This document shows, piece after piece, positions 59,540 to 64,000 of a stretch of DNA of 64,000 bases. The notes beneath the pieces were generated by a model. It worked only from the letters and a program-made list of their open reading frames with translations, was not told where the DNA came from and ran no database searches. The first letter of the stretch is position 1, and each line of letters begins with the position of its first letter. Source of the stretch: Mantamonas sphyraenae. Taxonomy: Eukaryota; CRuMs; Mantamonadidae. Both the position numbers and the translations under genes were made by a program. The stretch covers positions 62,001-126,000 of the forward strand of contig JAPMXV010000003.1 in assembly GCA_026936335.1 (NCBI GenBank). Direction: 5' to 3'.

Positions 59540-61580
59540 TTAAAACAGAATGCGTTCCTGCTCCTTCAGCACTCGCCACAACGAGTGGAACGCACCCGTC
59601 ACGCTCCTGTCTTCGCGCCAGTACAGCATGTTGGCTGTGGTGAACCCTTGCGCTTTCTGGTGCTCGACCAGCGCCTCCTGGCTGACTTCGTTCAACAGAC
59701 GCATCAAGTGAAGACGGTGAATCTGCGACAGTCGTGTCTCCGAGCTGGGCCTGTTCTCTCCTGTTTCTGGGTTCTCGGGCTCGCACAAAATGACCAGTAG
59801 GATGCCCGGGTAGCAGCCGAAACGCACCATGCGAGAGGCGTTCTTTTTGAAATTGGTGATGGCTCGTTTCTTCATCAGCACAGCCTTGGCCTCCTGGTAG
59901 TTGGTGTCCAGCTCGCGGATGGTCTTCATGGGCAGTGCATCCAAGTCCAGACCATATACGACGCACTGCGGGTGTTTGCGCCACTGCTCGCTCTGCATGT
60001 AGTCTGCGCTTGAGAAGAAGCGGATGTCCAGCGAGCGCAGGTCCATGTCCACCAGTTGCACCGAGTTGAGGTCAAAACCACGCACAGCATCACCCGAGAT
60101 TTCGTATCGGTTCAGCTGTGCCTCCAGGTGCACCGTCATGGCCGTGGTCTTCTTTGTGCGAAGGGGCTTCTCCGCGCGATGTGAACGTGAATCGGTGCGC
60201 TCCTGCAACCCCACGCCCATGTCACTCTCATTGGATGCCTCTTGACGCAGGGCCTTGATGCGCTCGGGAGACATGGATTTGCTGACGCAGGCGCCGCCGA
60301 AGCGCCTGTGCAGCGAGCACAGAACCATGTCCAGCATGTTGGGCGTGTACTCGTGCGACTGAAGACGCCACAGCAGCGACTGCAGGTCCTCAAACGTCAC
60401 ATTGTGCTTGCCACAGGAAAAGTGGCGCAGTTTGCTCTTTACGACAATCCAGGGCAACTCTGCGTTGTCCTTGGCAAAGCTCTGCATGTACACGTTCCAG
60501 CCGCGCTCAAACACACCCACAGCACGCGTGAACAGTTTGGCTTGCGCCATGGCGCTATCCAGCGAGTTGGTGGACGAGTGGGACGCACGTAGGTGCAGCT
60601 CGGCCAACGCCGCTTGCAGTTCCTGGCAATCCACAAGCACGTCCAGCACCGCGTTGGCTGGCTCTTCGTCCTCGTTGGTGCACAGCTCCGAGTACATGAC
60701 GGCCATGGCGCACACCAACTCCTCCATGGCTGCAGCCTGCACCTCTGTCACTGCCTCCATGGACATCAAGTAGTCCGAGGCATTCCAGCTGCCCCATCCT
60801 ACGTCGCCGTTCTCCCGCGCATTCTGCAGCTGCGCCGCACGGAGAAGCTTCAACGTCGGAGTGCCAATCAAATACATGTGCAGACCGGCTTCAACCGAGC
60901 CGTCGTCGTCCAGCGCGTCGCCGCCACTGATTCGTCGTTCGGCGGGTGTCCTGCTGGACATCGTCGACAAGCGCTTGACACCATCCGCCAAGCGCATGAT
61001 GTCCAAGTCATCTTCTTGGCCCAAAAACTTGCGCTCCTGGGCCATCCACGTCTTGCGCAAGCTACGTGCCACGCTCAGGCGCATAAAGTGTGAGTTCCAG
61101 CCGTCGTTGTCTGCGGGTGTCTTGTCGGGCATCCAGGTGTCGTCGATCTTGGCCTGGAATCCGCCGTACGACAGCGTTTCCAGCCATGCATCCATGCCGC
61201 GCAGCGCCAACAGAGTGTCCAAGGTCAGCAACGGTGCGCGCAGGTGGAAGGTCATGTGCACCCAGCTGCGCATGGCCTCATGCAAGTCAACGACCCACTG
61301 AGGACGCGGGTTCTTGGCTGTGCCTGCCATGCCATTCTTCTTCTTCTTCTTCTTGCCCGTGCCTGTGGTTTGGCCGCCGCCTTGCGTTTCCTCGTCCATT
61401 GCCACCAGCAAATGGCTCATCAATGCCAGGTGCATGTGCACTGAATTCAGGTTGGTGGTTCCCGGGTGAGCAAACAGCGACAGAACGGTGCGCACATCCA
61501 CCACAAGCGTTGTGGTGGGGTCTTCCTCGTCAGTGACCTGCACGTCTTCCAGGCCCACAGCGGCTGCGGTGCTCGTCGTT

Positions 61581-61612
<32 letters not shown>

Positions 61613-63889
61613 CACACCAACGCCAGCGCCTTGTGCATCGTCGCCTTCCTCGACCTCCTCACTGGCATCCTCACTGGCATCCTCACTGGCATCCTCAGAA
61701 ATGTTTGCGCGAGCGGCCACTGGCCTGCCGGCCTCCTTCCACAGTGCCTCATCGATGAAGCGGTTGAACACGGTGCGGAACAGAATAAGATGAGGACGCA
61801 CGTGCTCGATGTCCTTTGGCACGGCGGCGACATTGGCACGTTTGCGTGCGCTGTGGCTGCGCAGCACCTCGTCCTCATTGTCCTGGAACAGTCGCCTGGA
61901 CAGGCGGTTGGTGAAACGAGAGGACGTGAGCATCGTATCACGTTGGCCAACGCGTTCCTTGACGTCGTCGTCCAGTTCCACCAGGAAAGACGGATACTCG
62001 GCCGGCAGCTTCAGCTCCACGCCTTCCCAGTCGTCTTTGCCCGGGGTGATGGTGAAGCGCACCTTGAGAGGCAAGAGGCGAGCCAGTTTGACAGCGCCCA
62101 CAATGACACACAGGGCAGCTTGCGCGTTGTGCGACAACGAGCTGCTGTCCAGCTTCTGCAGCAGTTCGTGGCGCAGCACGTCGGAAGCCTTGTCCACAGC
62201 CACCTGCAGCTTGTCCTGCGTCATGGAGGCAATAAAAGCACGATGAGGGGGCCTACGCATGTTGTGGAAGGCGTTGATGAGCATGACAAAGCCCATCTCC
62301 TGTTCGCGCACCTCTTTGGTCGTGACGTCCAGGGACATCTTGAGGGCGCGGTCAAATGCAGCGGGAAAGTCATAGCTCAGCGGTCCGCCAATGGTCCAAT
62401 CATAGGAAATGTAGCTGAGCACGGGCAGGTTCTGTGAAAACTCCTGGGCAATCTCAAAGTTAAAGTGGCGGAGGAACTCTTCGTTGCTCAGAGCCGGGCC
62501 GATGATTTCCGAGTTGATGCGAGACGACGGGTGCGTTTGCATGTAGTCCACAAAGGCTTGGATGAGCCAGGCGGGCTTGTTTGCGTCGCGGCGGACGGAG
62601 TCTACGCCAAACACGGTTTCGCTCCACTGGCGGGCATGGCGCTGCACGAGCACGTCGTCACAGAGGGTCGCCGACATGAGGGCCTGGATAAGGCCCGGGT
62701 GCTTGGTAAGGATGTGTCCGACGGCAGTTTGCTCTAGCAGGACGGCTTTGGTGATGGCGTCGACAGCAATGGCCTGGAAGCGAGGGAGGTCCAGGATCTT
62801 TGTGATCTCCATGCTGGGCACAGTCTTTGTGGAGCCGCCAAAGTGGATGATGGGGCTGAGGAGAAGGGTGCCAATCATCCATGCAGAGATGGAGCCGAGG
62901 AAGAAGTTGTCGTACACATCGATGCCTGTGTTGGTGAACAGGCCGGCGACAAAGATGAGGGTGCCTGCGCCGCAGAAGATGGGCACGCAGTTGATGAACT
63001 GCAAGATGGTGTTGAAGTGTGCGCTGTGACCACAGGCAGGCTGGATCATGAGCGAAAACACGAGCAGGGCAGCAGCCATGATCATGACGACGACGGTGCC
63101 GGAGACCACACTCGTGGCGACGAGGATGGTCAAGCTGGACACAAACATGCCCTTGTAGAGACACTTGAGGGGCGGGAACGCGGCGACAAAGCGAATGACG
63201 CGAATATGGCGTGCGTTGTAGGCAAAGGAGATGGCTTCGTAGGAAAGAAGCAGGTAGGCGAAACAAGCGAAAACGATGAGGGGCAGATGCTCGGCGGAGA
63301 AGCACTGGATGGAGGGCTCCCAGTAGAGGTGGCCGGTGGCCTCGTTGCAGGCAAGGGGCAGGGCAAAGGCGGTGTACATGGGGATGAGGAGCAGGTCAAA
63401 GAAGGCGACGGAGAGCGTGTAGAGGAGGGTCTTCTCAGCGTTTTTGGCCTGGAGGGTTTCGTACCAAGGGTTGTTGAAGCCACAGAGCGGGAGTTGGCGC
63501 CTGCGGATGAGCTGGCGCAGCACAGCAATGCCGACGACGGGAACAAATGCGAGAGCAAACACGGGCACAACGGCAAACGGGGCAAAGTTGAGGGCGAGGA
63601 CACGAAAGATGGTGAGCGGGATGCTGCCGGGCCGGGCCACGACGATCCACTCAAACATGAGGGCGAGCACCTGCCAGAACTCAAAGAAGAACTTGAGCTG
63701 GGAGAGGCGGGTACGAAAGCGCGGGTCGGTGGCCATGCCGAGCTCCATGTTGACGGGGATGAGGGAGTTGCGCAAGGCTTCCACGTCTTCCTTGTGACGA
63801 CTGAGGACGTTTGGGGCCTTGCGGACGTAGTAGATGGTGGTACCGATGGCTACGGCATTGATACCGAGGAAGAATCCAACGTCCGCCAT
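59540..63889 (-). CDS. Large multipass membrane protein of unknown family
   Basis: One uninterrupted frame of 1,449 residues from the ATG at 63889; I do not recognise the family. The first 350 residues contain about eight or nine hydrophobic segments, for example near 5-22, 75-86, 95-125, 157-183, 204-224, 250-285, 303-320 and 330-350. The rest is hydrophilic and mostly helical, probably cytosolic. It has a Ser/acidic stretch near residues 730-775 (three SEDA units, then about ten Ser), a Lys-rich patch near 850, and a C-terminal region rich in Arg and Lys. No pore, kinase or nucleotide motif is evident. It is the only long gene here without a detected intron apart from the LETM1 gene. A channel, transporter or sensor is possible but unproven. 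Confidence 0.88.
61657..61692 (-). repeat. Three perfect 12-bp units in the membrane-protein gene
   Basis: The unit CCTCACTGGCAT occurs three times without a mismatch and encodes SEDA-type repeats in the acidic loop. This points to recent slippage that preserved frame. Confidence 0.9.
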
Positions 63890-64000
63890 GGTGGATTGGT
63901 ATGAGGAATGTTGTGCGTGCGGCAGCGGACGAAACGAGTTTGGGTTTTTGTGTGTGTGTGTGAGTGTGTGCGGGATGGAGGACGACGAGAAGAAGGAAGA

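Overview
The window is nuclear DNA from a compact, GC-rich unicellular eukaryote. It carries 21 protein-coding genes, one of them cut by the left edge. I place about 35 short GT-AG introns (65 to 265 bp). Neighbouring genes lie 29 to 280 bp apart, and convergent stop codons can be 29 to 76 bp apart. Intron-containing orthologues of PUM3, P5A ATPase, NDUFV2, bL21m, MED18, C2CD3 and a CSL transcription factor exclude a bacterium. Tubulin acetyltransferase and C2CD3 point to an organism with centrioles and a flagellum. CSL suggests Amorphea (opisthokonts, apusomonads, amoebozoans), but I cannot name the species. No rRNA, tRNA, CRISPR or transposon was found.

Layout. 1-8.1 kb: the end of a uracil phosphoribosyltransferase, an ER-type P5A ATPase, the Puf protein PUM3 and alpha-tubulin acetyltransferase. 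8.25-16.5 kb: C2CD3 (centriole) and a mitochondrial LETM1-domain protein. 16.5-25.4 kb: KTI12, a phospholipase B-like lipase, COA3-like and NDUFV2 (respiratory chain), a UBE2O-type E2/E3 and a selenocysteine glutathione peroxidase. 25.4-26.8 kb: the only gap longer than 300 bp, with no gene I can support. 26.8-31.8 kb: a possible CYTH protein, mitochondrial ribosomal bL21m, MED18 and CSL. 31.9-46.3 kb: two giant tandem paralogues built of leucine-rich repeats, a PH-like module and ankyrin repeats. 46.4-48.1 kb: a RING plus UBR-type zinc-finger protein. 48.3-55.4 kb: a giant secreted or membrane protein with about 60 tandem CGVCGGD repeats and an integrin-like NPxF/NPxY tail. 55.6-63.9 kb: a nuclear-encoded NAD+-type DNA ligase, a saccharopine dehydrogenase-like oxidoreductase and a large unidentified multipass membrane protein.

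How they work together. There is no operon, but several divergent pairs share a short promoter and a theme. The tubulin acetyltransferase/C2CD3 pair concerns microtubules and centrioles. The COA3/NDUFV2 pair concerns the respiratory chain. Mitochondrial proteins recur through the window (LETM1, COA3, NDUFV2, bL21m, possibly the peroxidase and the ligase). The most unusual items are the selenocysteine codon, the NAD+ ligase in a spliced gene, the CGVCGGD repeat protein with its two-motif tail, and the paired repeat giants. Exon borders were placed by hand from splice consensus, reading phase and family conservation.
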